Source of the DNA: Heterohyrax brucei
Taxonomy: Eukaryota > Chordata > Mammalia > Hyracoidea > Procaviidae
NCBI GenBank assembly: GCA_028571685.1
Contig: CM053142.1
Span: forward strand, 128,022,796 to 128,086,795
Direction of reading: 5' to 3'
DNA: 64,000 nt
Shown one piece after another: positions 1 to 11,797 of the stretch. Every line of letters begins with the position of its first letter. The stretch's first letter is position 1. The notes under the pieces are model-generated. The model was not told the origin of the DNA and searched no databases. It was given only the letters and a program-made list of their open reading frames with translations. Both the position numbers and the translations under genes were made by a program.

Positions 1-290
1 GAGGAGCAATAGTCATCATTTCTCTTGGAGAAATGAGAAAGGTAAATGAATCATCAGTACGAGAAGATAGCAGAATGGCTTCAGGCTTCTGTAAGGCATT
101 GGTGTTAATTCTTCATGTGAATTCTCTTGTGATCTGGTTATTGTGGGTATTGCAGCACTAGCCTCAGCCCCCTAATAGGTAACAAACGTGATACCAAGCT
201 CTTCCCAGCTGTGGTGTGATGCTGCTGCTTAATAGCCCCTGAAGGTCCTGACCTCAGTTAAGTTTTTCAGTACCCAGGAGATACAGGTTA

Positions 291-465
291 AAACCAGCTA
301 GTTGCCATCAAGTTAACGACTTACTTATGGGTATTAGAGTAGAATGGTGCTCCACGGGGTTTTCAAGGCTGATTTTTCAGACTTACATTGCCGTTCCTTT
401 CTTCCAGGGCCTCTCTGGTTAGACTACAGTCTCAGGCACTATTGACTAAGAATTGTAGCTTTAAC
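291..465 (-). mobile_element. AfroSINE, long form, diverged
   Basis: The + strand shows the reverse complement of the SINE. It begins with the tail (ccagctagttgccatcaag), then the agtagaatggtgctcc block, then gctgatttttcag, the extra middle segment that marks the long form. The tRNA-like head is badly eroded. The family in sense orientation is a tRNA-derived head with A-box and B-box-like motifs, a core (ggcagttctactctgtcc), and a tail ending near gactcgacggcaac. Confidence 0.75.
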
Positions 466-657
466 ATTTCCTCTTAGTGTCCACAGTGAGCTTGCCTTAG
501 CTGCTGGTGAGGGGACTGACCAGCATTGTGGACTGTTGCGGATTCACAGAGCAGGGTACAGAAACCACAGTAACAACTTTATTTTTTCCTTTTCTTGATA
601 AGACATTTAAACCTAAATTTAGCCCCATTTTTGTAGTAGAAACGGTAGTCACCACTG

Positions 658-842
658 AACCAAAAAAACCAGTTGCTAGTGAGTCAGCCCTGACCCCTGG
701 TGCCCCCGGGTGTGTCACAGCAGAACCGTGCCCCACGGGGTTTTCAGTGACTGATTTTTCAGAAGTCAACTTCTGGGCCTTTCTTCTGAGGTGCCCTTGG
801 GTGGACTTACACTTCCATCCTTTCCGTTCAAGATTCACTAAA
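658..842 (-). mobile_element. AfroSINE, long form
   Basis: The tail (aaaccagttgctagtgagtc), the middle motif actgatttttcagaagt and the tcttctgaggtgcccttggg block are present in minus order. The head is weak after about 810. ORFs of 115 and 140 aa that cross it are accidental readings of the SINE. Confidence 0.8.
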
Positions 843-1000
843 TTCACCAGTTGATAGAAAAAGCTAGACGGACTCAGACTGGGAGAGTGCATGGTATTCT
901 GGAACTCAGTCAGAGTCATTTATTAAATTTTGAGGAATTTTGTGAGTTGGTTGTCCAAGAGAGCCATTGTTCCAGATCAAAGTGCATGTAACCCACCCAA

Positions 1001-1164
1001 CGCCAAACCCGTTGTTGTCAAGGGAGTTCTGACTCATGGCAACTCTGTTAGAGGACACGGTAGAATTGCTCCCTCGAGTCTCCAAGGAGTGCCTGGTGGA
1101 TTTGAACCTCTGGCCGTTTGGTTAGCAGCTATAGCATTTAACCACTGTGCCACCAGGGTTTCCA
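1001..1164 (-). mobile_element. AfroSINE, short form, nearly full length
   Basis: It runs from cgccaaacccgttgttgtc to the head ccactgtgccaccagggttt. The middle segment of the long form is absent. The B-box-like ggatttgaacc, seen here as the complement, is intact in outline. Confidence 0.92.
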
Positions 1165-2585
1165 AAGTATATATGGTTGTAGTGAAATAAATTATATTCA
1201 AGCCAAAGGTGATAAATACACAAAACTCATCATTTACTGATTATTTGGCAGGATTTTACTATTATTTATGCCTCTGAGGTTATGTCTGTTGTATCCATAT
1301 GGAGAAAATAATTGCATAATGGGGTGGCAGTTGCTTCTCTTTCCAACTCTGTGTTCACTGATGACACATTATTAGCTTGAAATCACAGTATGAGCATTTA
1401 TACCACACCAGCTGGCAGACACTATGGAGAGAACTTGATGTGTTCTGAAGACTACCTAGACTTCAGAAAGTTGTGGAGAAAATTTTAATAATCCAGATTC
1501 CAAAAGGTGTGATGTCTGTAGTCTTTTCATTTTGAAAAGCCTAAGAAATTTGAAAAGATACTCTTGAAATATTCGAAAACTTAGTTACTCACTTTATTGA
1601 TGAATGAGTGAAGTTTCCTGGCTTCACTGTTTGATTGTGGTCTGATTCATTAATGTAAACAAAAGTATCAAAGAATACTCATGTTGAAACTATACTCGTC
1701 TGTTAATGCCATGAGCTGTTTTTTCTGCTGTACTGAATACCAATCAAGCATTTATTTGAAGTCTGATTTTGAGACACCTTTTTTGGTAATAGAATTATAA
1801 AACCTGTTTGCTAGAAATAACAAGTCACACTAAGTTATAGGTATATGGAGTTTATAGTAAAGAACATTGTGTATCTTATCATCTGCAAATTGTGTGCTAT
1901 GCATTCTTTATATCTGCGGAATTTGTAGTGAACTTATGTAAATACATATGCACACACTTTTTTTTTTTTCTTTCTCCCAGGGAGCCTGATGTTAAATGTT
2001 TACTGGATAACGGAAGACAGTATATGGCTTTTGACCTGAACTGTAAAACCACCTCAAATTTTTATTGCATCTTACTTTTAGGTCCCAAGAACAGCAAAAC
2101 TTTTCAAACAGAATGAAAAGTTACACAAATACACACACACCCCATACCTAAAAAAAAGAAAAACTCTTGTAACCAACCTACTTTGTCTTTGAAAATCTAA
2201 TTTAGGTATTTATGTCTACTTCAATCTGAAGTATATTAGAAAACTTAAGTCTTTTATGTAGGACCCATACAGTTGTGAGAATTTGATGGTAAAAAAATTG
2301 ATGATGTTAATTAAGATATTTTATCCTGTGTATTTTATGAAAACCGACAAGGTACAGAAGTTTGTTCTGTGTGATACACAAAAGTAAATAAGACTTGGTC
2401 CCTGTCCTCCAGGTCAAGCTCAAATAGATCATCCATCTGGAAAAAAAGATTTTTATTCCAAATAAATAGCAGGGTTATAGTACTTATCTTGATTTCTGAA
2501 GGAGTATTCATATGAAATTTTAAAAAACAATGACAGTTTTCCATAGAACAGTAATAATAAAGCAACGTTTGATACCTGCTGCAAC
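1165..2585. other. AT-rich unique-looking DNA, nothing recognised
   Basis: No repeat family, exon signal or long ORF is supported. A T11 run lies at 1959-1969 and a short CA-rich patch at 2129-2140. It is treated as ordinary intronic DNA. Confidence 0.5.
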
Positions 2586-2793
2586 ACCCTGGTGGCTTAG
2601 TGGTTAGGAGCTACAGCTGTGGCTTCTAACCGAAAAGGTCAGTGGTTCAAACCTATCTGCCATCCTTGGAAGAAAGACTTGGCTTTCTCCCTAAAGATAA
2701 TAACCTTGGAAATCCCATGGGACAGTTCTAGCCCCTCCTGTAGGGTCACTAAGAGTTGCAATCAACTTGATGGCACCAGGTGTGGTCTTTTTC
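2586..2793 (+). mobile_element. AfroSINE, long form, nearly full length
   Basis: It starts with the head accctggtggcttagtggtt, followed by the B-box-like gtggttcaaacc and the long-form middle (gaaagacttggctttctcc, aaagataataacc). It ends with agagttgcaatcaacttgat. Confidence 0.92.
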
Positions 2794-2859
2794 AAAATGT
2801 GCTGTCTTCTATATCAGGAACATTCCTCAACACTAATCTCAACACTAGCTTTGTGAGCC

Positions 2860-2985
2860 ACGTTCTAATATCTCCATTTTACATAAAAATGAGACATTTT
2901 ATGCAAAATTAGTTTTCAGTCATACCAGTAATAAATAATGGAGATGGAATTTGAATTCATGTCTGCCTCTCTGACTCAAAAATTT
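2860..2985 (-). mobile_element. MIR SINE fragment
   Basis: The order ccattttacataaaaatgag ... ggagatggaatttgaattca ... gtctgcctctctgactc follows the reverse-oriented MIR pattern (cattttacagatgagg ... gggatttgaaccca ... cagtctgactcc). It is very diverged, as expected of a repeat spread before the placental radiation. Confidence 0.55.
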
Positions 2986-3760
2986 TCTTTCCTAAATTTT
3001 TTTTTTAACCCCAAGAGTCCTTTGGGAAAAGAAAAACAAAGCAAACAAACAAAGTTACATTCTTTGTATATCATTATGAAGCACCCACTGAGTCTGGGGA
3101 AATACTTCTCAACAGCTGTGAGAACAAAACTAAGTGACGTCTGGATGACTAGGTCAGTTTCCTGCAGCAGATAACACAGCATGAGAAAACAGCTTCCCAG
3201 AAATGAGGGAATGGAACAGAAGATAGTGGGCTTTGGTATCTTTGGCATTCGGAAGAAAAGTGGAGAACTGTATACTGATCTTTTCGGTCATTTCTGATAC
3301 CACCAAAGTTTGGACCAGCCAGTGGCCACCTCTACTAAGTACAGGATTTAATTATTAAACTCATGAAGTTACCTAAGATCATTCCAGCTTCCTCCCTCTC
3401 CTCTTAGTGCATGGAAATAGCAATATGCTGCTTACCAGTAATAATTCAAAATCTTACTATGTAAATTTTGTAAAGATAGTCATAAAAGCCCAGTAGTGTG
3501 CTAAGCAAGAAAATAAAGCAAACTGAAGTATAATAGAAAAGAGGAAGAGAGAATACATTGGATGTACATATCTGGAACCAGCAGTTAACTAGGATACAAG
3601 GTGTTGCTAGAAATAACGTTTCCCTTCAGTTGTATGTATTTTACCATATACTGGTGTAGAATTTATCTGTTTACATATGTTTCATAGAACACATAATATA
3701 GAATCAGCGATTTTGCTGATTTGAAGACTGAACACTTGGGTCTGTTCCCTACAGAACATA

Positions 3761-3950
3761 CCCACAAAAAAATTCATTGCCATGGAGTCGATTCCAACTC
3801 ATAGGGACAGTAGAACTGCCACATAGAGTTTCCAAGGCTGTAATCTTTATGGAAGCACACTACCACATTTTTCTACTGTATAGGAGCTGTTGGATTCTAA
3901 CCTTTTGGTAAGCAGCCAAGTTCTTAACCATTGAGCCACCGAGGCTCCCT
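3761..3950 (-). mobile_element. AfroSINE, long form
   Basis: The tail with a short A run (cccacaaaaaaattcattgcc), the agtagaactgcc core and the head ccattgagccaccgaggctcc are all visible. The middle is only partly kept. Confidence 0.9.
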
Positions 3951-3960
3951 TTCAGGACAG

Positions 3961-4127
3961 CCAAAACCTGTTGCCATCAAGTTGATTCTGACTTACAGTA
4001 ACTGTGTAGGATGGAGTAGAACTGCTCCCTAGTTTCCAAGGAGCAGCTGGTGGACTGGAACTATCTACCTTTTGGTTTGCTAACAAAGCTCACCATACGT
4101 CTCACCCACTGCACCACGAGGGTTCCT
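3961..4127 (-). mobile_element. AfroSINE, short form
   Basis: It lies 10 bp after the previous copy in the same orientation, from ccaaaacctgttgccatcaa to cactgcaccacgagggttcc. The two side-by-side copies are of different length classes, so they are separate insertions and not a duplication. Confidence 0.92.
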
Positions 4128-5998
4128 TTTCACTACAGCAGTACCTGAAAAATCATGCCATGAAGTTAAATGTATAAATTGTCTTCCTTTCAGTGTATAC
4201 TGTAGAAAAGGGAAGGAAATGAAGGAGTCTTAGTACCAGTTTATGTTATCGGTTTGAGGCGACATAAACCGTAGAAGATTCGGAACGTGGAGAAATGCAA
4301 ACGCACACAGTAAAGGGACCTGAGTGCAGAAAAATACCTTCTAGGGAAATCTTAAAAGCCTAAAATCACAAGAGCTGGCTGAACAGACTGGGACATGCTA
4401 GGTGGTACTGGTGGAGTGTAGGTCCCCGGTAAACCGTAGCCCCTCTAATAAGGGGTGGACCATAGAAGCCTTGAGGTGCCACCGTATTTATTTAGGTCAG
4501 ATGCTAGGAAGGTGTTTCTGACAGGCCTGTCACAACACTCCAGTGGTGGACCCTCTGTGGCTGTGTTCCAAGGGACAGTGCTGCTTCATCTTCAGAATGA
4601 GTATAGACAAAATGTTAAACACACAGTTACCTGGAACTTTGGGCATCCTGATTCGTGAGGTGTAGGCTTTTGTGGATAATTAGTACGTAAACAGGAAAAG
4701 TTCATCTTTTTGTTGGTGCTGCTGGAATTCTGTCGGGACCAGTACTGACCAATACACCTGCTAGCCAGCGGGATTTCCTAATGAGAATAAAGAGGAAATG
4801 CTTTATTTGGGGAAAATGGAGTTCTGTTTCTGCAGTAGTAGTAAATAACAAAGCCCAACACATTGTGTGCTGAATATCACAAACAGTAATTACAGTGTCT
4901 TCCATTTGTAAACTAATTTGCGAAGCACCGCTTAATCGAAGTTGGATGTCCTTAGCTTCATTTTCCAGAGGACCCCGGGCAGGGAAGCTGCAGGGTCATA
5001 GGATTCCTGACTGCATCTGGAGTCTGGATTTACTACTTCTAACCTCAGTCATGGCGCACCTGTCACCTGAGCAATTCAAGCACTGAAGTCACCTTATCTG
5101 CTTCTACATTGTGACGTCATCCAGCAATTGCAAGCCACCGAGCAGCTCATTTAAAATGTTTCATATGTCAAACACTGTACAATTACTGGGTCATCTCTTT
5201 CAGCAGGTAATGGTGCCGTATCCTTTCTCTTCCCCCTCCCCACAGTAGAAAGCATGCAGAATCTAGGTAACAGCCCCTGCACCGTCTCTCCCCTAGCGAT
5301 TGTCCTTTAACCAGCTTTCTTTATTGCAGTCTTGCAGCGAAAGTATTGCTGTTGTGTAAGTGGCTAAAATGAAGTGCACGGAATGGGGTTGACATGCCCA
5401 GTTAGTCAGTCTAAAGCTTCTGTATGATTTAGTCTATCAGTTGAGTCAAACGATTTGCTTGATATTTTGGGGATTAAGTTACCTGTTCATTTCATTTTAT
5501 TAACTGCTTGTTTAAAAGCTCTTAAATATCGTGTTCTGTGTTCGAGTCTCCAGTCAGCTTAACTAAGGCAAATTGTTGAGGGAAATGCTGTTCGAACATT
5601 TTGTTAAATTTCAGATAAACTAAAAGTCATTTGTGTCAGACATTGAGATGCATGTCTAAATTCTTTTTTTTTTTTTTTGGTAGCGGTTTGGTTTTCTGAT
5701 TATTTTGGGCATAGATTATAATAAATTGACTTTATTACTTAAATATATATTTGAAATACTTAAATGCCATATTTTATTCAAATAATACACTCCTTCTATG
5801 TTTGTTTTCCAACCTTGTCCTTCCCCTGTGACTTACTTTCATAAGAGCACTAGGCTGATTTTTCTGTAGCAGTATATAAAAAATTGTACGACACAGCAGT
5901 GTTTATGAAAGTGCTTTGCTGCTGGGTGGCTGAGGAGCTGCTGGCAAACAAGCATAGAAGCTATAGGTTAGTTACTTGAGTAAAATACCTGGTCTACA
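4128..5998. other. no clear gene; poly(T) run; possible MIR trace
   Basis: Mostly unique-looking DNA. A T16 run lies at 5663-5678. A weak MIR-like string (catctggagtctggatt ... tgtcacctgag) lies around 5015-5070, too diverged to call. Short ORFs at 4455-4658 and 4895-5086 have no recognisable product. Confidence 0.45.
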
Positions 5999-6196
5999 CT
6001 GAATCCATTGTCATCCAGTTGATTCTGACTCATAGCAATCTTCTAGGACACACTTGAACTGCCTGATGGGTTGTCCAAGGCTGTCGTCTTTATAGATATA
6101 GACTTTTATGTCTTCCTCCCAAAGAGTAGCTGGTGGGGTCAAACCTCTGACCTCTTGGTCAGCAACCAGTTGCTTTAGCACTGTGTCACCAGGGTA
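5999..6196 (-). mobile_element. AfroSINE, long form
   Basis: It runs from gaatccattgtcatccagtt through ggctgtcgtctttatagata to the head cactgtgtcaccagggta. The long-form middle is present. Confidence 0.9.
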
Positions 6197-6209
6197 TTAA
6201 AAATACAGT

Positions 6210-6352
6210 CTGTAGTGTACGGCCCAGTGGTTGAGAGCCCAGCTGCTAACCGGAAAGGTCGGTGGTTGGAATCCACCATTGGAAACCCCCGTGAGGCAGT
6301 TCTCCTCTGTCATGTACGAGTTGCTGTCACCTGGAATCAGCCTGGCAGAAAC
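6210..6352 (+). mobile_element. AfroSINE, short form, diverged
   Basis: It sits 14 bp after an oppositely oriented copy, so the two can form a large inverted repeat. The head is ggcccagtggttgagagccc, then gctgctaaccggaaagg, the B-box-like ggttggaatcc, and a decayed tail. Confidence 0.85.
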
Positions 6353-6949
6353 TGATGATAACATGACATAATCTCTATAATAAGACAATAAAAAAACATT
6401 TATATACTACATGTATGTACATACACGTATATATGAGAGAGAGGGTAAATGCTCAAATGGGCGTTCACTTACGTATAATGAGCAATACTGATGTATTGAG
6501 TTAAATGAAATAAAATTGCTGTTTTTGTAAGTAAAACAAAATCGTTGAATAGGTCTGTTTTGCTTCAGCCTATCTGACTTCATTTAATTCTTTATTAAGC
6601 TCCTTCACTGACATTCCATTCCATTTTGAAACCAGTTCCTCTTCCAGAAAAAAATAAACATTTTAGGAAGAAAATCTTACTAGTATTCTAATACTTTGTT
6701 CGTTATTACAGTTTTCTTGGTTGAGAAACAGAAAGAAAAATAAGCAGAGGTAACTGTCAGAACTGATGCACCCGCACTGAGCACTTGCAGGGGTGAGCCA
6801 GTCTTCAGCTAGACTTGTTCTGTGAGCATCCACACCGTGCCAGCGGTGTGCCTTTATATCCTCATCTGTTTTTGTGCAGAGCTTTTCTTAAGACATCTTT
6901 TCCCTTAAAAATAGGTGTTTTGTTTTTTCTGATCATTAGAGTATAATAC
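6353..6949. other. unique-looking DNA with a short alternating tract
   Basis: A tacatgtatgtacatacacg tract followed by (GA)n lies at about 6405-6444. Nothing else is recognised. Confidence 0.4.
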
Positions 6950-7240
6950 GCTCACTGTAGAAATTTGGGATAATGAATAAAAGTACAAGGACTACAATAA
7001 AATTATTTCTCTAATCCTACTACCCAAAGGAAGTCAGTGTTAATATTTTGGTGTAACTCGTAAGTACATGTAGTAAAGAAATTTTTTTTATCTAGATATA
7101 ACATAGAACCTGTGTTATTTAAAAACTTTTCGTCCACTTGACATATAATTTTGTATTCAGCTCTTGACACTTAACATAATACCGTGAGCATTTCCCATGC
7201 CATTAGATAACTCTTCTAAGTAGCCGGAATATATTAGCAG
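6950..7240 (+). mobile_element. ancient LINE-derived fragment
   Basis: The succession gctcactgtagaaatttggg ... ttaatattttggtgtaact ... cttaacataataccgtgagc ... cccatgccattagataa matches an old mammalian interspersed repeat that I recognise by pattern, but whose exact family (L1M- or L2-type) I cannot fix. Confidence 0.5.
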
Positions 7241-8130
7241 TAGTTCATTAAAACAGTGAGCTGGGTGCATTAAAAATCAGCCAGAGCCTTGCCAAAGAGC
7301 TGATGCTATGAATACCAATCATAGCTTAGTTGCTGTTCCATATGTTAATGTAATTTGACAGAGTGAGAGTCTTTGAAGTCCTAATTCTCTATTGCATCCA
7401 GTAAACCAGTTTTGATAGTGGCTGAACTTTTAGACATCAGCCTGCAGCTAAACCCATGTCGGGAAGTTGCTGTGAGGTCACATGGAACAATGGCTGGAGG
7501 GGGAGTTCCTGGGGAAGTCTTGTGAGAGAGGTGAGGGAAACTGCCGGGGGTTACTCCAGGGGTCAGGGCCTCTGGTGATAGCATCCTACCAGCACACAGA
7601 TCTGTTGCTGTTTTACGTGAATCCTTGAAGGCTGATTTCGTACTGAAGTGGTTCTGTAGGAACCCAACAACATTTATTAATAAGCGTTTATATGCATCTT
7701 TCTGTTTATTAGTGGGCTCTGTGGCTTTAGAAGGCAAGGCTGAGCAGAAGCCTCTCTTGGGTGTGTGGTTTTGCTTCCCATACTTCAGAGGGAAGGCAGT
7801 TCCAGAGCTCCCTGCTGCCAACACTTGGAAAGAATATAGTCAGGATCACACAGTGCTGTGGGGGTGTGTTCCTGTTCTGTAGTGATTAGAGCTGGGTGGT
7901 GCTGGTAGAGTAGTGGGCGAAAGCCAGGGCAAGGGCTATAGCATGGAAGATAGAAATGAAAGAGGTTAAAAATGAGTTATGCCAACCACTAAGTTCTGTA
8001 AAGATTCTGAACTTGCAATCATTATTCTTTGTTCAGATTTAACTTCTTTGAGGACAGTGAAACTCTACTTGTAATATATCACAAGCACAGAAGCGGACTG
8101 AACCTTTAGAAATTTTTCCACTGACTCTTA
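7241..8130. other. no gene supported; one 147-aa antisense ORF of unknown origin
   Basis: A minus-strand ORF spans 7381-7824. Its translation is rich in Ser, Thr, Pro and Lys and has no domain I know, and no splice signals frame it convincingly. It is most likely chance or an old unclassified repeat. Confidence 0.4.
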
Positions 8131-8350
8131 AACCAGGGGCTGTAGATTCAGATTCAGAGTGACCTCCCTTCCCGCTGCCTCCCCCATTTGTCAGAGTAGA
8201 ATTGTGCTCTGTTGGATTCTCAGCAGATGATATTTTTGGAAGTAGACTGCTAGGGCTTTCTTCCGAGGTATCTCTGGGTAGGCTCCCTCTACCGACCTTT
8301 TGTTTGGCTCCCGAGCGTGGTAACTGTTTGCACCACCTGGGGACCGCTCC
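8131..8350 (-). mobile_element. AfroSINE, long form
   Basis: It runs from aaccaggggctgtagattc through the gaagtagactgctagggctt middle to the head tttgcaccacctggggac. Confidence 0.85.
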
Positions 8351-9559
8351 ACTGGCTCAGCCTCACGTATAATGCCATCACTGATGCAAATGTTATGAAG
8401 ACCTTGCTGAACTGAGTTTTGTTCAGAACTAGTGATCATCTTCAGTGTCCCAGGACCTGTGCCAGGTTAAGCACCGTGCTTCCAAGATGAGTGGGGAGTC
8501 CTGGTAGGTGAAGACAATGGAAGCCGAATAAACTGTGAGCTTCAGCAGAAAGGGATGAGCATCCTGGTGGAATCAGGTACTGAGCTCTGGGCCTCCGTGC
8601 GTTTGTCCGCAGGCAGGACCTCACTCAACATTGTGTGAGTATGGGGGAAAATGATGGAAGAGGTAAAAAAAAAAAAGAGTCTGCCCCCCTTGGGAAGCAC
8701 CTGGAAGGTCTTGCCTTTGAGGAGTTCTTCCATCTCGACAGAGACTTGGGAATAAGGAGGAGAAAGATGGAGTGGCCACGTAGGAGGCACACAAGCCAAC
8801 ATTTAGGGGAATTGGTCGTTAATGAGAACTTACTGGACAAATGCTTAACTTTTCCAGTAAGGATGTTTCTAGGTAACAACCCTGCTGTGGCCTGGTAGTT
8901 CTGGGAACTGGTAGACATGGGATTAAGCAGCTGCATTGGATAGTAATGATGTAATTGGGTTTCCGACATAATTCTCAGTCCTTCTGCTGCTTCTGGGTGG
9001 TATCAGCTACTGCTGTGAACTCGGTTCCATTTCAGCAGGCCTTCTCAGCTTCTGCCACTGCTTTGCAGTTTTTACAAAGGTAGCCTGACTCTCTCTTTAC
9101 ACTAACTCACTCACTCAGTTTTTACTCTTTTTAATAAAATTGACACCATGCTTACAGTGTTTGCCAGTTGAGCAATTAGGGGAGACTAAATGCTCTACTT
9201 GGTGAAGGAAAAAGGCCAAATTCGACAATTACATGAACCAAGAATTTTCCCAGGATCTGGTCTCATTCTGCAGGAATCTACCTTATTCTTATGGTGAATT
9301 GTGGTAGAGTATGAAAGGCACCATTTTCATTACCAGTACTTGACTTTCAGAGATGCATCTGACAGCCTGCGTACCCAACCTGGACATCCCCCTCCCCTGG
9401 GAAACAAGCCCTGGGAACTGTTGGCATGCGTCTTTCCTCTGTGTGTTCTTCTGTGCATTTTCTTACTCATACATTCCAGCACCATCTGTGGACTTTTCCC
9501 CATCTCTTAAATTCTTGCAGTTTTGCCTTCTCCATATTTCCCTTCCCCACATCCCTTCT
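8351..9559. other. no gene or repeat recognised
   Basis: Overlapping short ORFs on both strands at 8442-8969 have no recognisable products. An A11 run lies at about 8665-8675. Ordinary sequence otherwise. Confidence 0.4.
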
Positions 9560-9717
9560 TCTCAGTGGTTAAGCACTACATCTGCTAACCCAAAGGTGAA
9601 TTCACATCCATCAGGCGCACCGTGGAAACTACGGGACTATGGGATGTTCTTCCCTGTCCTGTAGGGTCACTATGAGTCAAAGTAGAGCTGATAGCAGCAG
9701 GTTGGTTGGTTTGGTTG
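9560..9717 (+). mobile_element. AfroSINE, short form
   Basis: The head (tctcagtggttaagcacta), the core (gggatgttcttccctgtcct) and the tail (agggtcactatgagtcaaag, then gttggttggtttggtt) are in order. Confidence 0.9.
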
Positions 9718-11268
9718 ATCTTTCTCCTTATTCCTTCCTTGTTGGCGTTCTAACTGTGTGCAAGTTAAATCTGGTCCTAAATGTTGTTAAGAACGAGAAT
9801 GAGATGTTCCTTTCTCCTTGTGTCCACAGTATCTCTTTTATAGCACAAGGGACACTTGTCAGTATTTGTGTGAATGTGTCTCCTTCTGCTTTAAAGAAAC
9901 TTTTCATTTTTAGCAGATTACCTGGCACCAAGTGGGGATTTAATAAGTGCTTGTCTTTTTAACCACCATATTTTCAGTAAGAAAGTTTATTCTGCTTTCC
10001 ATACAATCACCCTACAAAGGATGAGAACTTCCTGTGACGTGGTCAAACTATACAGCCAAAGGCTTTTTGCTACAGATCTGTCATCTTGGTGTACTGCAGC
10101 CCCACCTGAATGTCACTGTAATTGCCTTTGCAACATGTGTCCTGCCATCATCTTAAAAAGGTTTAGTTCTGAACACATCTGCTGGCAAGGATTTGTTTTG
10201 CTTTCTTTTCTAGGAAACTGTAGCTCAGCAAACTGTTAGACTGTCGACTTTTTACTTCTTAATGTTTAACTCGGTGGAATTTTTTTAAAAAGTAAGTAGA
10301 TGTGCTGTAATTTGTATATTATTCTCAATAATCACATGTTATCAATTTTAATAATTTTAATACCTGCAAAGACATCTAAACCTTCTACTGCTTGCCTGTA
10401 AGCAAACCTCAGTTTGGGAGCTGAATACTTTCAGAAGTGCACATCAAAGTGATTGTTGAGCCTGGCGCCAGTACAAATTTCTGCTGGGACCTGTCCCATT
10501 TCATATAAATTATATTACCTGTGGAATTTAAGAGGATGTAAGGTGTAGCATGCCCCGCAGGCAGGAAATTTAAACGATGGATTTCTTCTTTTTTAAAGTC
10601 TAGTTTTTTCCTGTGATATGGGACATTAGCATCCCTAATTTCTGTTTAATTTTTTTATAGACATATTTTGAATTTTTGTATTCATATGAAAGTCAAAAAT
10701 CCTTATTCTCACAGTCACCTGGAGAATCAAAAATATCTAAAGCTAACAGAATGAAGGCTTATTCCATACCATAGTGCAGTGGAGAAAAGATACCATATCT
10801 GAATGAGTCATATATCAAAACAGTTTCTAAAGAGACCAAGAATAAAAGGGACGATAAAGACAGATAGGGGGCTTTGACCTCATTTAACTAAAGTGTCATG
10901 CTTCTAGTGTGATGTCATGACTGCTTTGCTATGTAGACATGCATGTAGGAGTTGAGCATCCTTGGGCAGAAACATGTAGACATAAACCTCATGATGTTGA
11001 ATCTACTGACAATCTATATCCTGCTTATAGCACCAAGATGTTAGACTTGAAACCTGTGGCCAGGAATATGAGCCATCCCAGCCATCCAGAGGGAGAGTTC
11101 TGATCTTCTACCTGCATTCATGTCTCAGTGACTCGGTTCTCCCAAATTTGTCCCTGGTGCCCATGGAGCCCTTTGATGTGAGACAGTTTGTGTGCATGTC
11201 ATCCAAAGTGTTGAATGTATGGGACATTTTCACTAGGATGGAGAGAAGAGTGGCCAGTATATATGAAG
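9718..11268. other. no gene or repeat recognised
   Basis: AT-rich, unique-looking DNA. Short ORFs at 9639-9962 and 10021-10239 partly read through the preceding SINE and show no known product. Confidence 0.4.
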
Positions 11269-11797
11269 TCCGCCAGTTGAGTTCATGAACTCATCCTAGA
11301 AAAAGTGCTACATATACCTCATTGCTGAATGTCACTATGGTCACCTTCAAAGTATTCCTCTTAGGAAGATGTCCACTGATACTAGTGCCTAGTTCACCCT
11401 TCAGAGCAATTTTGGAACTCTTCTTTTGGAATGCCCATCAGCAGTATTGTTGTATTACCCTTGAGGTCCTGAATGGCATCAAAATGTCTTCCTTTCAATA
11501 TTCCCTTTATCTTTGGGTAAAGAAAACAGTCACTGGGGGCCAGATCAGGTGAGTAAGGAGGGTGTTCCAACACAGTTATTTGTTTATGGGCTAAAAACTC
11601 CCTCACAGACAACCATGCAGTTAGGTTTGTGAGCCTGTCACCATGCCACTGTGTTCAATGCCAATTCCAGAAAGAGTTCCAAATTTACTTTGACGGCTGG
11701 ACTAGGTGCCTAGCTTCCCAAGGGGAGTACTTTGAAGGTGACCTTAGTGATACTCAGCAATAAAATACGTAGCAAGTAGAGCAATTAAGTTGGCTGA
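11269..11797 (-). mobile_element. mariner-derived fold-back element, copy 1
   Basis: The minus-strand ORF 11394-11612 reads as the C-terminal part of a mariner transposase: VREFLAHKQITVLEHPPYSP, then SPDLAPSD with the third catalytic Asp of the D,D34D triad, then KIKGILKGRHFD and IPKEEF. The N-terminal half, including the first two catalytic Asp, is absent, so it cannot transpose itself. The left end carries a mariner-like terminal repeat (gttcatgaactcatcctaga). Oddly, the right arm (about 11665-11775) is an inverted copy of the left arm (about 11320-11435) and again carries the end of the transposase gene, giving long arms around a loop of about 230 bp. The right terminus is eroded beyond about 11775. 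Confidence 0.88.

Noticed and set aside
497-919. 140-aa minus ORF and 115-aa plus ORF
   Set aside because: Both read through a long-form AfroSINE; the shared peptide arises from the SINE body.
2590-2660. tRNA-like A and B boxes
   Set aside because: They are the tRNA-derived head of a SINE, repeated dozens of times; no cloverleaf can be closed, so no tRNA gene is called.
8542-8969. Overlapping ORFs of 86, 114 and 87 aa on both strands
   Set aside because: They overlap one another in complementary frames, the pattern of low stop density, and show no family features.
9639-9962. 107-aa plus ORF
   Set aside because: It starts inside a SINE tail and runs into unique DNA with no known domain.
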